Origin: Punica granatum
Taxonomy: Eukaryota > Streptophyta > Magnoliopsida > Myrtales > Lythraceae
NCBI RefSeq assembly: GCF_007655135.1
Contig: NC_045133.1
Coordinates: 5,866,376-5,930,375, forward strand
Direction of reading: 5' to 3'
Length of the DNA stretch: 64,000 nt
In this document: positions 34,786 through 45,359 of the stretch, in pieces
Layout: each line of letters starts with the position of its first letter
How positions within the stretch are numbered: the stretch's first letter is position 1
The notes under the pieces: generated by a model
Told to the model about the DNA's origin: nothing
Seen by the model: only the letters and a program-made list of their open reading frames with translations
Databases searched by the model: none
Position numbers and translations under genes: made by a program

Positions 34786-34870
34786 CTAGAGAGAGAGAGA
34801 GAGAGTCTGAGAGAGAGAGAGAGAGAGTGATTGAGTGAGAGTGAGTGAGACCGAGAGTGAGAGAGCAGAG
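34786..34870. repeat. (GA)n-rich microsatellite upstream of the CASPL5 gene
   Basis: Interrupted (GA)n/(GAGT)n tract about 110-200 bp upstream of the gene's ATG. As CT repeats on the gene strand, it may lie in the promoter or 5' leader. Confidence 0.8.
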
Positions 34871-34879
34871 CAGGTAAGG

Positions 34880-35330
34880 GAAAGAAGGGGACTAAACTGA
34901 ATTAAAGGCCTATGCATGCATTGTTGGTCATGCTGCGGTACGAGGTTACCATAAATAGAACACCCCTTCAAAAAATATTTCAAGAAATTATAAAATTATT
35001 TTCTTTTTAGATCAATAACCGAATTTTGATATAATCAAAGGAAAAATAAATAAATAAAGGAAAAACCTTCATAGGATTCAAATCAGCCATTAATATTCAT
35101 GGAAAAAATTGTGTACATACACGCGTTCTTATAAAAATAAGTACCCGCCTAACCCTTGTTTTTTTTTTTTCTCTTTTTTTGTTACAAAATTCTCTTTCCG
35201 AAAAAGCTTCATTCATTTGAATTCAAACTCCAACGCAACCCACTTATTCCAAATTGAACGAGCGATGCATAGCTCAATTCAATTTATCACTAGAGCATCG
35301 AATGTACGTAGTCTAGAGTAATGTAATTGA
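34880..35330. repeat. Upstream flank of CASPL5, duplicated at 46080-46470
   Basis: GGTCATGCTGCGGTACGAGG and the next ~430 bp (including TTCTCTTTCCGAAAAA and ATCACTAGAGCAT) reappear in the same orientation at ~46100-46470. That shows that the 45.4-46.5 kb block is a copy of this gene's locus. Confidence 0.75.
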
Positions 35331-35359
35331 CATATACTTTGGACATTATTCAATAGCAT

Positions 35360-35690
35360 TCTTTTTTTTTTTAAAGTTTGCCAAATCATACGATATGATA
35401 CACCATTGGCATAGATGATAAATGTACCTCTTGCGCCCTAGTGAGTCGAGCAAAGAGTAGAATCTTGGTTGAGCCCTGTCCCTTTAAGTCAACTTTTAAG
35501 TTATTTGGTATGGTCATTTTTGGCTTTGTGTCTTCATTTAATTTCTCCCCGCGGTCTCTAGTGGTTTTGACATCATATTGCTGCAAAATGCAACCCATGA
35601 CAACAAGGACGATGGGGGAAATTAGAATATTTTGTTTCATTCTAGATGAAAATAGGCAAGCATCGCACATGACAACAGGCAATTCTGCTG
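35360..35690. repeat. Dispersed repeat family R, copy 2
   Basis: Shares ATAGATGATAAATGTA, GTGAGTCG.GCAAAGA and TAATTTCTCCCC with ~37920-38110 in the same orientation, and inverted with ~41965-42245. An open minus-strand frame (35386-35682, 98 residues) spans it, but I recognise no family. Confidence 0.65.
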
Positions 35691-35744
35691 ATCAGTTCTG
35701 TGCCATAAATGACTTACAAATAGGAAGAATCCTAGAACAAAATA

Positions 35745-36052
35745 AGAAGATTTCACCAGTTTCAGCCTGTGCTTTTATAAATTGCTTAGCTGTCCATACA
35801 CTGATAAGGGATGTATAGATTCTCGAGAAGAGGAGGGATTCTAACCCCCAACACCATAGTTCGTAGCCACGTTCTCTAATCCTTTGAGAAGCTCCAATAG
35901 AAAAATATTGGAAAGGAAAAATACTTCGAAGATGAACCTGCTCCCATGCAATAGTTAGGAATTCTTGACGGTATCGAGCTGGAACAACCTGCTCTTCTTG
36001 AATGCCCTGATTCAGGTCTGAGGTTATCGACAAAAAAGATTTGTCTAGGTCA
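35745..36052 (-). pseudogene. rpoB: Mosaic of plastid DNA: rbcL, rRNA-operon spacer and rpoB pieces
   Basis: Minus strand, from high to low coordinates: 36052-35888 encodes a stretch of plastid RNA polymerase beta ([20 protein letters not shown] then [14 protein letters not shown]). About 35840-35788 matches, from memory, the spacer near trnI in the plastid rRNA operon (TCTCGAGAAT.TATACATCCC then TTATCAGTGTATGG). About 35785-35749 encodes KAQAETGEI of rbcL. These loci are far apart in plastid genomes, so the insert is a patchwork of short fragments joined end to end. Between rpoB and the spacer is a ~45-bp piece with GTTAGAATCCCTCC that looks like a tRNA T-arm. Not functional here. Confidence 0.75.
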
Positions 36053-36080
36053 CTTCGTTTCGTTTTGTCCAAGTTATTAG

Positions 36081-36120
36081 AACCCGGTGTTGTCTTGGCA
36101 GGATGATTCCGCCCATGACG
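36081..36120 (+). pseudogene. Fragment of RPL13a exon start
   Basis: TGTTGTCTTGGCAGGATGAT followed by TCCGCCCATGACGAAG matches the intron-exon junction of the L13a remnant at ~31947-31985. Only about 40 bp, so it is a tiny exon fragment adjoining the plastid mosaic. Confidence 0.55.
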
Positions 36121-37070
36121 AAGCCGATGGTTTCAGATTTTTTTATTTTTTGATGTCTAAAAACCGGTCCAGAATAAACGGGACCGGAGAACTTTTGCAA
36201 AATACCTAGCGTACCCATGCATTTACATTTACATTTTACACCCATAGCAAACGAACTGACAATAAATAATCCTGATTATCTAATGATTATTGTCCAATGC
36301 ACAAAGAAGATTTTATCCACAACCCCTTAACATTATTTGTCTTCAGGAATGTTATTAAAATTTGAGAAATTTTCTTAAGTCATGAACATTTATCAATCAA
36401 TCCCAACCACCTGAAACGATCAGAGATTGGCGCAATAGCCAGAATTGGGGCTGAGGATCTGATTTCGCGTTTTCTGATGCTACGAATGCATCAGTTAAGC
36501 AGCCTTAACTACTTTACGCACGACAACTTGTCTTCCGTACGTGTGACATCGTACATGGCATCTTGATTGTGTTTCTTCTTGATGATGCTGAGATGGAACT
36601 TATATCGAGTCCCATGACAAGTAGGATCTATCGTAATTCGGCTATACCCAACTCCTGCAATCCATGTCGGAGTTTGTGCTATTTCATACTGTCTATATCA
36701 AGGGTGTCCTTCCTAGTAGATTGCTCAATCGAAACATGATCCAGACTGAATCAAGCAGGCCAAAAGATCAATAGATTGCAGACAAATCAGTTAGGACCAT
36801 CGGATCGTAAAATCAGCAAAAACTCTTCCGTGGAATACCCCCACCATCTTGCAATTTCAAAAGATCCCAATATCTAAAAAACGGTAGTTATATGCTCCAA
36901 ATTTTCGTCGGTTTCCCCATTTATCATATACGGCGTAAGGAAAACGAAGAGAAGGGGAGGAAACATTTATAAATCTATGCCCTCCATTTTCGTCTTAAAC
37001 CATTTGTAAAACTTTGATGAATGCATAGTACTTTGTGACTTACTACTCCATTTCTCCTTCGAGACTTATA
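36121..37070. other. Intergenic, nothing identified
   Basis: No gene or element recognised. Confidence 0.35.
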
Positions 37071-37074
37071 GAAC

Positions 37075-37350
37075 AAGAAAATAAAGGGAGAAAAGTGTTT
37101 TATTTGCGATCGGTACGGTTTTACTACACCAATTCACCTTCTTCATTTTCTTTTTACCTTTTTTTGCTCTCTTTTTTTCCTTTTTATTGAGATAGCACTT
37201 TTTCTTGAAAAAACTTTTACTTTGGGTTAGAATGAAAGTATAAGAGTTTAGTACAAGAATTAGAACAAAGAAATAAAGGGAGAAAAGTGATTTTATTCAC
37301 GATCGGCTTAATTTTACTACACTAGCTAATTCCCCTTCTTCATTTTCTTT
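37075..37350. repeat. Direct duplication of a ~90-bp segment
   Basis: AATAAAGGGAGAAAAGTG...TTTTACTACAC...CCTTCTTCATTTTCTTTTT occurs at ~37080-37160 and ~37270-37350, about 188 bp apart. Confidence 0.7.
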
Positions 37351-37870
37351 TTTATATTGTTTGCTCTTTCTTTCTTTCTTTTTATCGTAGCTAGTAGGTA
37401 ACCATGTGCATTACTCGCAAGACTAACAAATTTTAAATGACGGAAATAATTAGTTTTTTCTTCTTTTGATATATTATAAATAAATAATTGAATCAAATAA
37501 TAAGTTGCAAATTCTAACGAAGTAGAGTGTGAAGTCACCATTAGGGTCCAAGGGCGGGCACTTCCATCTCATGTTTCAACCCTAGTATGCCGTTCATAAT
37601 TGTGGCACACTGTGTCCTTACGGCTTCTGCAAGTTGCATGTGAATGGTGTTGATGCATGGTGAAGAGAACGGTTCATCAAGCCACATCTTGAGCGATAGC
37701 TTCTTCTTGAATTAGGAACGATAGCTTGCAAAAGACTGGCATAAAACATGATACAGATCATCTTAAAGGGTATATGAGGTATAGGGTCTCTCGTGAGGGA
37801 TCTGGTCATAGCATAGTGAAAAGAGCTACACACGTAGAGGGATGGGAAGGATGAAGAAGACTAACATATA
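37351..37870. other. Unassigned; weak minus-strand coding signal at 37560-37850
   Basis: The minus strand of ~37560-37850 has balanced composition and a readable phrase (LDEPFSSPCINTIHMQLAEA), but frames are broken and the family is unknown. It could be an eroded host exon. Confidence 0.2.
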
Positions 37871-37879
37871 CTTCAGGAC

Positions 37880-38330
37880 ATTATTCGATACTATTAACTT
37901 TTCTTTTTTAAACATTGCCAAATCATACAATATGATATACCATTGGCGTAGATGATAAATGTAACTCTCGCACCATAGTGAGTCGGGCAAAGATTAAGAT
38001 CTTCGTTGAGCCTGTCCTTTGGGTCAACTTAAATTTATTTGGTAATATTCTCACTGGCTCTATGCCTTTATCTGTAAACCATTTATAATTTCTCCCCACG
38101 TTCTAGATGTTTTGATATCATATTTTTTGCTTATTTTAGCTCAAGCATTAATGGTTCTAATCTAGTCAAGTACAATTATGTGATGAGTTGTCTTGTGTAA
38201 GTAATATTCAGGGACGACGGCAGAAAATAGAATATCTTCATTTATTCCAGACAACAACAAGCAAACATTGCTTTGCATTTTACTGATTGAGGCAGCCGTG
38301 AATGCAACATTGTCTTTGACCGGTTCGTGT
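37880..38330. repeat. Dispersed repeat family R, copy 3 (longest)
   Basis: Joins the parts seen separately elsewhere: ~37920-38110 matches 35360-35560, and ~38165-38325 matches 30040-30210. Its reverse complement matches ~41965-42245. The minus strand shows the phrase DNVAFTAASISKMQSNVCLL. Four copies within 12 kb. Confidence 0.65.
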
Positions 38331-38539
38331 CTGTGACACCTGCATTTTAAAACACATGTACGCATATAAGATGGTGGCGAATGAGAAGCAACAGAAGATG
38401 GTTGCTCGGTCCAGAGAAGTCGTCCCGGAATCCGCCGTCTTCTTTGCCAGAGGAGAAACAGAACACGGACGAACAAGGATGGAGAAATTGCAGAGCTTCG
38501 AGGAAGGGAAGGTGACCTGCAGTCTGACGATTTTTTCGT

Positions 38540-38966
38540 ATAATTTGAAAAGATACACCAACTATATATATTAAAAGGTAATGTATTTAAAGAAAGTAAT
38601 GGCATATAATATTCGGACCGATCATCTCAAAAACCGAAGGGGATTTCCAAATTAGCCCCACAAGCTCTTCATGGACAGTACTGTTCCATCAGTTGTGTAT
38701 TAGCGGACAATCACGCGATATTGTAATTGGACACCAAACTTCCAGACAATATTACAAAATTGAACAAGACATGCTCACGTATTGCAATATAGCCGACATC
38801 AGTTGATATAGCACTTGAAAAAGAAAAAGAAAGCACTTGAAACAAAGGTACATGCACAAATCTATAAGCATTTACGGAACATGGTAATCTCCGCAAACTG
38901 GTTTACCGTGTGCTATCTCGAATATACAATACGTTCTTAACTGCTTTATGTTAATTCTTCGAAGAG
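38540..38966 (-). repeat. 3' flank of the P450 pseudogene, shared with both arms of the 56-59 kb inverted repeat
   Basis: TGACGATTTTTTCGTATAAT through CCGATCATCTCAAAAACCG, TACTGTTCCATCAGT and GCACTTGAAACAAAGG matches ~56424-56860 in the same orientation and ~58260-58665 inverted. Confidence 0.85.
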
Positions 38967-40096
38967 CTAAGGAGGCAAGTGAGGCGTCAGGAGAACTTCT
39001 ACAGGATTCGCCTTTGACAAGCTTTGCTGGACCTTCGGTCATGTCCACCGGGGCATTCTCCAGTGTGCCCATATCAAATCCTTGAAGTAGTTGAGCCATG
39101 CTAGATGGGTCACCTGGACTGGAGGGTAGGTGCAGCTCCAGGGCAGGCTCTCCTGCCTGAGCCGAATGGGATTAACTCGAAATGCTATCCCGAAGTATCC
39201 ATGTCGGCCACGTGACATTTGCAAGCAACTGCTCTGGCAGAAAATTGTCGGGGCCGGACCAGACCCTGGGATCTCTATCTAGCTTCCTTGCATTGACGAA
39301 TACCCAAGCGCCTTTGGGGACAAGGTACCCTTTCAAGGTGCAGTCCTCATTGCCTTCGTGGGGATCAAGTGGGGGGCCGATGGATACAAGGGTGAGGTTT
39401 CCTTGACGATGGCTTGTTGCTAGGTACGTAAATTAGGCTTTTGATGTCTGAGTCTTGGACCCATCCGTCCCTAAGTTTTCGAGGTTGAGCTCCTCTTCCT
39501 GGGCTTTGTCTAGCACGTGGTTGTGGTTCAGTAAGAGAGACAGGATCCAAGTTAAGGTTATGTCGTGCCCCATCCCGCTACAATATTTATCTTGTTTCCA
39601 TCAAGAGAGAAAAGCAATTATGTTCTTTATTCAGTATCGTATATCAACCAGATGTAGTTATCTTGAGTTCTACATGTCATTGTTTCTCTTTAAAGAGCAC
39701 CATAATAAAACGTGCCAAATCAGGTACTAGATACAAGAGATTTTGTTTGATGTTTCGAAAGACAGCCTTGCTCAGACGCAAATAACAACATAGGATACAA
39801 CTGAAAAGGATTTGAACAAGGGGGGATTTTTGAACTTAATCCCCTTTCTTGAAACCCAAAGTACCTCTTCCCTGCAATCACCTGTGTAATAACACTTTAA
39901 GGTGGTGTTCGAGTCACTGACTGATGATCACAGGCTCTTTTTGCTAATAGCAATAGGCTGGTCATGACCATTAGAAACTGTTATTACCGTTCGTAAAGTC
40001 TGCTGATCAGGGTGCCGATCTTGGAGACCTGCGCATGCCTTAATGCCTCGAGCCGTTGGGGACTCAGGTGCTTGAGCATGGTCAGCTTACTCATCT
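38967..40096 (-). pseudogene. Cytochrome P450 pseudogene, CYP82-like
   Basis: Minus strand, 5' to 3': exon 1 piece (from ~40096) MSKLTMLKHLSPQRLEALRH then KIGTLISRLYER, then stops; around 39880 AGKRYFG (a CYP82-type phrase) is broken; intron-like gap; exon 2 piece from ~39560 with LLLNHNHVLDKAQEE, RWVQDSDIKSLIY, LKGYLVPKGA.VFVNARKL and the heme-binding FGSGRRACPG at ~39138-39172, then LLQGFDMGTLENAPVDMTEG and VEVLLTPHLPP with stop TAG at 38967-38969. Frames shift several times and roughly 130 residues in the middle (including the I-helix oxygen-binding region) are absent. P450s of this group are ER-anchored mono-oxygenases of specialised metabolism. Another copy of the same locus lies inverted at 57010-58187. 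Confidence 0.85.
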
Positions 40097-40099
40097 TGT

Positions 40100-40335
40100 G
40101 CTAGCTGTTAAAATTAGGTCCGCTTGTCTAGGACTCGATCTTGGTACCAGTCCATAACGATCAAAGTCGAATCATGAGCCTATTGATGAAGCAAATTCAA
40201 TGAAGCAACAACTGGGACCATAAAGAAGCGGCCATAAACTCGAGAGCTTGACCAATTTGAAAGATCATTTGATGTAGTTGAAATAAAAACGATTCAAGAA
40301 TGAGAGAAAGAACTAATGCCTCATTTAGGTATATC
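40100..40335. other. Junction between P450 remnant and plastid fragment
   Basis: No feature recognised. Confidence 0.3.
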
Positions 40336-40339
40336 GATT

Positions 40340-40546
40340 GAACTACCCATAAAAGGGTATTTTCTCAAGAAATAGTATTCTTGCTTATTTCGATGATCCT
40401 TGATACACAAGAAAGAATCAAGGAATTACTAAATATGGGACTATAGAGATGCATTCAATGGTTAAAAAAGAGGATTTGATTGAGTATCGAGGAATCAAAG
40501 AATTTAAGCAAAAATACCAAATGAAAATAGATCGATTTCAAAATGA
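40340..40546 (+). pseudogene. rpoC2: Plastid rpoC2 fragment in nuclear DNA
   Basis: The plus frame reads NSILAYFDDP, a stop, then [20 protein letters not shown] then [18 protein letters not shown]. This matches the plastid RNA polymerase beta'' subunit from memory of that protein. It is cut at both sides and has in-frame stops (TGA near 40399, TGA after 40546), so it is a decayed plastid insertion. Confidence 0.78.
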
Positions 40547-40549
40547 TTG

Positions 40550-41960
40550 AAAAAAAAATTCAGTCATTCACTATTCCTCGAAAAGTTAAGGATTAGTAAT
40601 TCTTTTTAGAAATAGAATGGATTCGGTCTTATACATACTTACATATGCGAGGAAGGTAATAAAAAAAAGAAAGAAAATGAGACTTCTTTTGCTCTTCCTC
40701 TCTCTGCTCTGTTTCTGCCCGAACCAAGCCCTCTCTCTCTGTCTCTCCCCTTCTCCTCCGATTGAAGCTGCCACCTTTACTCTGGGGTGCAAAAAGTTTC
40801 AAGGGCATAACACTATGATACAAAAAGTAAAAATTGTAATAATTGAATATACAAGTTTTTACAAATGTTATAATCAAATACATTCCGTCAATTTCTGATT
40901 AATACTGTTAGCAAATGCTGACGTGACTGCTGACATTTGAAGAAGTAGCAAACGCGGCAATATTTTAAAATTAAAAAATTCAATTTTTAAATTAAAAAAT
41001 AAAATAATTGAAGAAATTAAAGAAAAAAAAAGGATGTCGAGAGATCTAAGATCTCTCAACTGTCATGGGGTGAGGGCGCCCGGTGACCCCGCCCCCGATC
41101 GTTGTCAACGGTGGACTCAGAGCCCGCTGGCAGCGTATCTGATGGTGGGGTCGCCAACAGAGGCGCCCCCACCCCCAGATTTGGGTTTGCAATTTTTTTT
41201 TTCTGTTAAAGCATAATCAAAGAAAATCAACCATGGCAGCAGACTTTCGATCTGGTATTTGTCTTCTTTTCACTTAGTTCAACCGAAAATCATGTATGGA
41301 CCCATGGAGATAGTGAGCTGGACAAACACATGGAGATGGAGAAACACAGGGGGGTAAAAGCATGGTGTGTCAGAGGGAGAAATGGAGATGGAGAAATAGT
41401 GGGACTCATGGAGATGGAGAAACATAGGGGGAGAGAGCTGGGGATGGTTAGCTTCTCCGACAGCAGCATCGCTGCCCACTCTTTGACATTACTATCGCCG
41501 GCTCACCCATGTAGATTGTGAGCTTCTCTGACTTCGTCAATTGAAACCGGCAACTCGTCCATGATGTTTTCATAGTAGCAACATCTCCTTACTTTCAGAT
41601 CGGGAGGAATTTATTTTAGGAGATCCCGTGAAAACCTAGATTTGATCTGGCGAGATTTGACGACATTTCAAGTTTTTGTTTTATTATTATTATTATTATT
41701 ATTATTTTCGAGGACGTTGGCACCTTTTTTTCCTACCTCCCGACACATAAATTTATATTTATGCTACGTCGAACTAGTATCAACATATCGTAAATCATGT
41801 AATCGTCGAACTACGTTCGGATGGAGATAACGTCATGTATTTGATTGTAACATTTGTGAAAACTTGTGTATCAAATTGTTATAAATTTTACTTTTTGTAT
41901 CAAAATGTTACACCTGTAAAACTTTTTTTTTTTTGTTATACCACGAAGTAATCACGGCCA
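40550..41960. other. Intergenic with minor simple repeats
   Basis: A CATGGAGATGGAGAAA word recurs at ~41329, 41384 and 41408. An (ATT)n tract lies at ~41675-41705. The CT-rich run at 40680-40760 and the open frames on both strands there look like low-complexity artefacts. No gene recognised. Confidence 0.35.
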
Positions 41961-41964
41961 CCTC

Positions 41965-42245
41965 AATCAGTAAAATGCGAAGCAATGATTGCTTGTTGTT
42001 GTCTAGAATAAATGAAGATATTCTATTTTTCGCCTTCATCCCTGAATGCACAAGACAACTCAGCACATAATTGTACTAAAAAAGGATCTTAATCTTTGCT
42101 CGACTCACTATGGCGCAAGAGTTACATTTATCATCTATGCCAATGGTATATCATATCATATTGTATGATTCGGCAATGTTTAAAAAAAATAAATTAATAG
42201 TATCGAATAATGCCCAGAAGTATATGTTAATGATCATTATTTGGT
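41965..42245. repeat. Dispersed repeat family R, copy 4, inverted
   Basis: Reverse complement of ~37890-38240: GCACAAGACAACTCAGCACA, CTCGACTCACTATGG and ATCTATGCCAATGGTATATC on the plus strand here mirror that copy. Confidence 0.7.
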
Positions 42246-42249
42246 TAGT

Positions 42250-42980
42250 AAAGCAAAATAAGCCACAAATTCAATCGCTAATTTTTTCCTTCAGTTAATT
42301 GGGTAAGAAAGGGGAAAACAAAACAACTAAGATGATGCATACTAATTAAGATTTCATGTATGAACTGTCTGTCCCCATAAATGAACTATATCAACAAAAT
42401 TATAAAATTGAGCACAAATGCCACTGCAGATGACGATGTGAAATTTAAGGTTAAAAGAAAAAGGCTACTTATCATAGTTAAAAGTATATTAATAAATGCC
42501 TTACCACAAAGAGAACTAGCAAATATACTTTCCAGTTGATGAAGGAAATAATAAACAAGCAGTTAATTAAAATGCTATTTTACCATAAAACTAGCCTAAG
42601 CATCGAGTCAGAGTTGAAGATCTAGCCGAGTCAGAGTCATAGTTAACAAAAAGCAAAATGTCAGCGTTTTAGGCAGAGTTTCATGGGTGCGGACTTTTTT
42701 TTTTCCCTGTAAGCTTACCTGCGGATTTCATTAACATGCACGTACATGATTCCACTATAAATAGAAGGTAGCTCCTCCCATTATTTCGACAATTTCCCTT
42801 CCATTTATTCAGTCATCATTTCCCTACGAGACTCAATTATGGGGGGTTCGCATTGGACCAAATAACCCCCAATCCGACTTTTCTTTTGTGTTTCGGGTCA
42901 AAATTTGGTCATTCTTTGAGTACAAAAATTGAACGACTGGGAGCCGCTCTTCATCCACCCAATCGTTATTTTTAACTCAC
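42250..42980. other. Intergenic with a TATA-like element at 42757
   Basis: CTATAAATAGAAGG at ~42755 followed by a pyrimidine-rich stretch and a first ATG at ~42839 looks like a promoter and leader, but the frame after that ATG stops after eight codons. Possibly the promoter of a lost gene. Confidence 0.3.
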
Positions 42981-42985
42981 CCAGG

Positions 42986-43420
42986 TCAGTTGAACATAGT
43001 CATACCAACAGTAGATGAACCATTAATTATATGGAGCTGGAGTCTCCAAGGATGAATATTTGCCCATATGGAGGATTCAAAGGCAAAACAAGGTTCATAG
43101 CAGAAGGAACCCCCACCAACCCACCCACCCAAACCCCCCCGGTGCGTCAGCATCAGTTCCTGCTCCACTCTCCGGATTGCGCATTTGCCGCTGGTAGCTT
43201 GCATTTCTGTGGAATCGTAGTCATACCCAAGGAACACGAAATCTCTGTCCTCGAGTAGTTGATCTGTCCATATCTGTGAGTGAATGAGAGATTGGAAGAA
43301 ATGTGAGGAATCTGTTGACTTGCTACCTCGTATAACGCGATAGTCTTGTCGTTGATAAGGCAAAGGGGCACGCAATTGGAAAATGAATATAATGGAGTCT
43401 GGACGTACCACATACTGCAA
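42986..43420 (-). CDS. Unidentified open frame with an exon conserved at 45774-45944
   Basis: A 144-residue minus-strand frame. Its middle (RDFVFLGYDYDSTEMQATSG then KCAIRRVEQE, ~43150-43250) recurs inverted on the plus strand at 45774-45944 as DFVF.GYDYDYMEMQATSDK then C.IRRLEQG. Both copies stay open and several differences are amino-acid changes, which suggests a once-coding exon. I cannot name the family. Confidence 0.35.
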   Translation of the reverse strand: MQYVVRPDSIIFIFQLRAPLPYQRQDYRVIRGSKSTDSSHFFQSLIHSQIWTDQLLEDRDFVFLGYDYDSTEMQATSGKCAIRRVEQELMLTHRGGLGGWVGGGSFCYEPCFAFESSIWANIHPWRLQLHIINGSSTVGMTMFN

Positions 43421-43685
43421 TTATTTGTTCCCTCCTCCTTCTCTTGGTCCTCCTCCACCTTCTCACGTGGATGTCCAAGCAATTTATTTTTACTTTTTAC
43501 ATAATTTATTAGTTAAATTACAAGTTAATTATTTGGAGTATTTTGAAAAAAGTGTGGGTATGCATGCGTCATAATTCATCTGTTAGCAGTGTAATGATGT
43601 ATTAGTTGAGTACGTAGTTCATGTATCGTACATGTCCATCTTGAATCAACGTTTTGTAATATTCTCATGCGCTCACGAGTCACTT

Positions 43686-44090
43686 CACTACAAGAAATTT
43701 TATATGTTGTGACAAATTCTATTATTACGAAAGAAATTTTATTGCAAAAAATGTATATTGTGATAAAAATGTTAAATTATACTAAATAAAGTCCCATAAT
43801 GCAAATACTTATTATGTATGTAGATACATATATATGTATATACATATTTTCAATATTGTGTGAGCGCCGAAAACTAAATGTTCCCACGATAACTAACGTA
43901 TATGTATATACATACTTAATCTGTATATTGTGATAATAATGTTAAATTATACTAAACAAAGTTTTATAATGCGCATACTTAATATGTATGTAGATACATA
44001 TTTATGTATATGTATACATATATTTTCCATAATGTGTAAACGCCAAAAACTAAGTAATTCCCATAATAATTAGCATAAACTGGTCAAATG
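43686..44090 (+). repeat. Left CACTA-type terminal and subterminal repeat block
   Basis: About 400 bp of terminal sequence. The inner half repeats twice the set GTATATTGTGATAA..ATGTT, CATAATGC..ATACTTA.TATGTATGTAG and ATTGTGT.A.CGCC.AAAACTAA. Confidence 0.65.
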
Positions 44091-44098
44091 ATTGATCC

Positions 44099-45113
44099 AT
44101 GATTGCCTCAAGTGTGAAGATGATCGGAAGACCGAGTACGGTGAGCAGCCTGGTACTGCGAGTTGCCCAAATGATTTTCTCAGGTGTTTCGATCATGGAG
44201 ATGCATATGGATGGACATGTCAGCATACATACAGCTCTTAGGTACACACGACTTTTGTAGCCACATCCAGCTTAATTCTCCGTTAAGAGTTTAAAAATTG
44301 ATAAATAAGAAAACTCATGTCTTAGTAAGCATTGTCATTTGCTTCTTGTCCGGGCCTCTATAGGGAAAATCATTGAGCAGGACAATTAATTAGGGTAAGA
44401 AATGAGGAAAATATTCCCTTGTTATTGTTTTCCATTATTATACATATGGAAACCAAAGCTTTCAAGTACCTACGTGTTCAAAAACATGGAACACAAGACA
44501 TATCATACGTGAGGGAGGTCATACAAAAAGTCAGTAACTTCAGACAGAATGAATGACCACGTACTTACATTAGACATTGATGTTACATTTTATACATAAA
44601 TAGATGAAGGGGGAAAAAGAATTATGCACTTGGCCTTCAACATAGTAGTATAAAGTATGATTATATTCAATCTTGACAGTTACGTACCTGCATCGATGTC
44701 AATCCTGCTATTGTGGAGCTTGGCTCTGGTGTGCCTTGATGTGTACGCCTTGAAGATGCACGCATACATATATACTCTATTGCTTTTGAGGTTAGTTGTG
44801 GTCGGGAATTGGGTACGTTCCGCTAACTACTTACAAATGTTCTCTATTATCCTACGTAAAATAAAGAACAATCAATGCCATATGCCAGATTATTCGTTTT
44901 GAACTTGCAAGTGGCCTTTTTTTTTTTAATCACTATCAGTAGCATGCTCCTGGGCAGGAGATCTCGTGTTGTACACCTGCGATCTCCAGCACTAGCAGGC
45001 CCAGACGACCATAGTTCTGTACTATGAGGTGTCTATTGCACTTGCCTTCATTGCTGGGGTCTCATCTTCATTTCTGCTACCATGAGTTTTATTACTTTAA
45101 CCCGCTCTGTTTG
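44099..45113 (+). pseudogene. CASPL5 copy C2, broken in exon 3
   Basis: Exon 1 44099-44241 and exon 2 44680-44812 keep open frames and GT-AG sites in the same phases as the intact gene (MSILLLWSLALVCLDVYALK in exon 2). Exon 3 (~44912-45113) has an expanded T run that shifts the frame and a TAG where the intact gene has Trp in its HYWQTHTT motif. So no full protein. Confidence 0.8.
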
Positions 45114-45359
45114 AGTCTTTTTGAGGATTCAAATGACGAACTTTGTAGTCAGCCTCCTATTGGAGCTTATGAACTCCATATCATGTATATGTACTTAGTA
45201 ACGTTCTGATGCTTTGTACTCCTATAAACTCCATATCATGATATCCTATGTATTACTTTTGCTCAATGTCTCAATGTCATTACAAATTGTCTAGCTAATA
45301 ATCCCGTTTTATATAGAATCCAAATAATTTAGTTTTGGCAATTAATGTAGAATATTGTG

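Noticed and set aside
41330..41521. 63-residue frame with repeated GDGE-like words
   Set aside because: Derives from a short GGAGATGGAGAAA repeat, not a gene.
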